A DNA stretch of 64,000 bases from Bolinopsis microptera. Its lineage: Eukaryota; Ctenophora; Tentaculata; Lobata; Bolinopsidae. The notes beneath the pieces are model-generated. The model saw only the letters and a list, made by a program, of their open reading frames with translations, made no database searches and was not told where the DNA came from. The DNA lies in NCBI RefSeq assembly GCF_026151205.1, contig NC_087073.1, positions 17,760,837 to 17,824,836 on the forward strand. The letters run 5' to 3'. This document shows, piece after piece, positions 63,651 through 64,000 of this stretch (positions are counted from its first letter, which is position 1; each line of letters begins with the position of its first letter). Made by a program: the position numbers and the translations under genes.

Positions 63651-64000
63651 GAGGATCGCAGTAGGAATGTGCTCATCTTTGGTTTGAAGGAGACTGAAGA
63701 AGAGAAACTGTGCGATAAAGTTGACGTGATTTTTCAGCAGATTGATGAAAAACCACGTTTTTCAGCTATCTGGGTTGGGAGGAAATCAGCCGACAAGACG
63801 AGACCAGTCAAAGTTTCGCTAGGTAGTTCTAGTACCGTTCATCAGATATTAGTAAATGCCAAAAAATTGAGACTGTGTGAAGATCACAAAACTGTTTTCA
63901 TATCTCCAGATCGATCACCTGAAGATCGAGCTATCCATCAGCGGTTGGTCTTGGAAATGAAACAGATAGCCAAAGAAGACACAAAAAACACACTAATTAT
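63651..64000 (+). CDS. Partial LINE ORF1-like (nucleic-acid-binding) frame
   Basis: Open to the window edge. Reads RSRNVLIFGLKETEEEKLCD, then IFQQIDEKPRFSAIWVGRK, RPVKVSLGSSSTVHQILVNA, KKLRLCEDHKTVFISPDRSP and EDRAIHQRLVLEMK. The order R.NV.I.GL, RIG/VGRK, RP.KV.L.S, A..L, V.ISPDR(S/T)PE.R, and a basic helix is the RRM-like region seen in many LINE-associated ORF1 proteins, though host genes derived from them exist. The sequence before 63651 ends ...TATAG, which could be an acceptor site. The start is not visible. The mirror copy in the left arm is frameshifted. Confidence 0.55.

Larger units (their letters stand above)
56660..64000. repeat. Right arm of the giant inverted duplication
   Basis: Inverted partner of 38868-45408, longer because of the 1.4-kb foldback at 60559-61953. 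It keeps the empty sites of the two left-arm insertions: TAAAC site near 57086, and the join near 56880. The arm is cut by the end of the window, so its full length is unknown. Its frames are diverged mirror images of left-arm frames and show no host gene. Confidence 0.85.

Noticed and set aside
38868-64000. The giant inverted repeat as the ends of a large self-synthesising transposon
   Set aside because: No polymerase, integrase, capsid or packaging-ATPase-like frame is visible in arms or spacer; the spacer genes are host-type.
38868-64000. The giant inverted repeat as a pure assembly artefact
   Set aside because: The arms differ by private insertions with target duplications and by graded divergence, which an artefact would not create. 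The outermost near-identical part is still worth checking with reads.

Overview
The window is AT-rich metazoan DNA. Exons have GT/AG borders, and there are SRCR and thrombospondin type-1 (TSP1) domain exons, several LINE retrotransposons, many foldback elements and scattered TTAGGG-type telomere-like tracts. An invertebrate is likely, probably marine. I cannot say from the sequence alone whether it is a sponge, cnidarian, mollusc or something else. No prokaryotic organisation, LTR element or virus-like element was recognised.

Layout. 113-4072 is a degenerate 21-bp satellite. 4091-9698 holds element remnants and then the 3' part of a plus-strand gene made of TSP1 and SRCR modules. Every exon visible there has phase-1 borders, and an SRCR+TSP1 block of about 820 bp has been copied in tandem with its introns. 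9699-20630 is a mosaic of inverted-repeat DNA elements, LINE 3' fragments and tRNA-derived repeats, with no host gene that I could find. 20631-26310 and about 28810-34870 are two full-length-looking LINEs of different families, facing each other tail to tail. Both have an ORF1 that combines an AlkB-like 2-oxoglutarate/Fe(II) dioxygenase with an SGNH hydrolase, and both have an ORF2 with endonuclease and reverse transcriptase. The minus-strand LINE also carries a PHD finger at the N-terminus of each protein, and its ORF1 stop overlaps the ORF2 start as ATGA.

The second half is dominated by a giant inverted duplication. The left arm is 38868-45408 and the right arm is 56660-64000, running off the window edge. 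The outer parts of the arms are almost identical and the inner parts clearly diverged. Each arm has private insertions that the other arm shows as empty sites. The 11-kb spacer holds five tandem minus-strand genes (47076-52194) for small secreted thioredoxin-fold proteins of the tryparedoxin/nucleoredoxin type. Each has a signal peptide and a TATA-like box about 40-55 bp upstream of the ATG. One copy has lost the first active-site cysteine. A degenerate repeat in four copies (about 52520-55400) fills much of the rest.

Functionally, the host genes point to secreted proteins: a modular extracellular SRCR/TSP1 protein and a family of secreted redox proteins. Both loci are growing by local tandem duplication. 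The most unusual finding is the shared AlkB+SGNH architecture in ORF1 of two different LINEs. Next come the giant inverted duplication around the thioredoxin cluster and a set of hairpin elements ending in long G and C runs.
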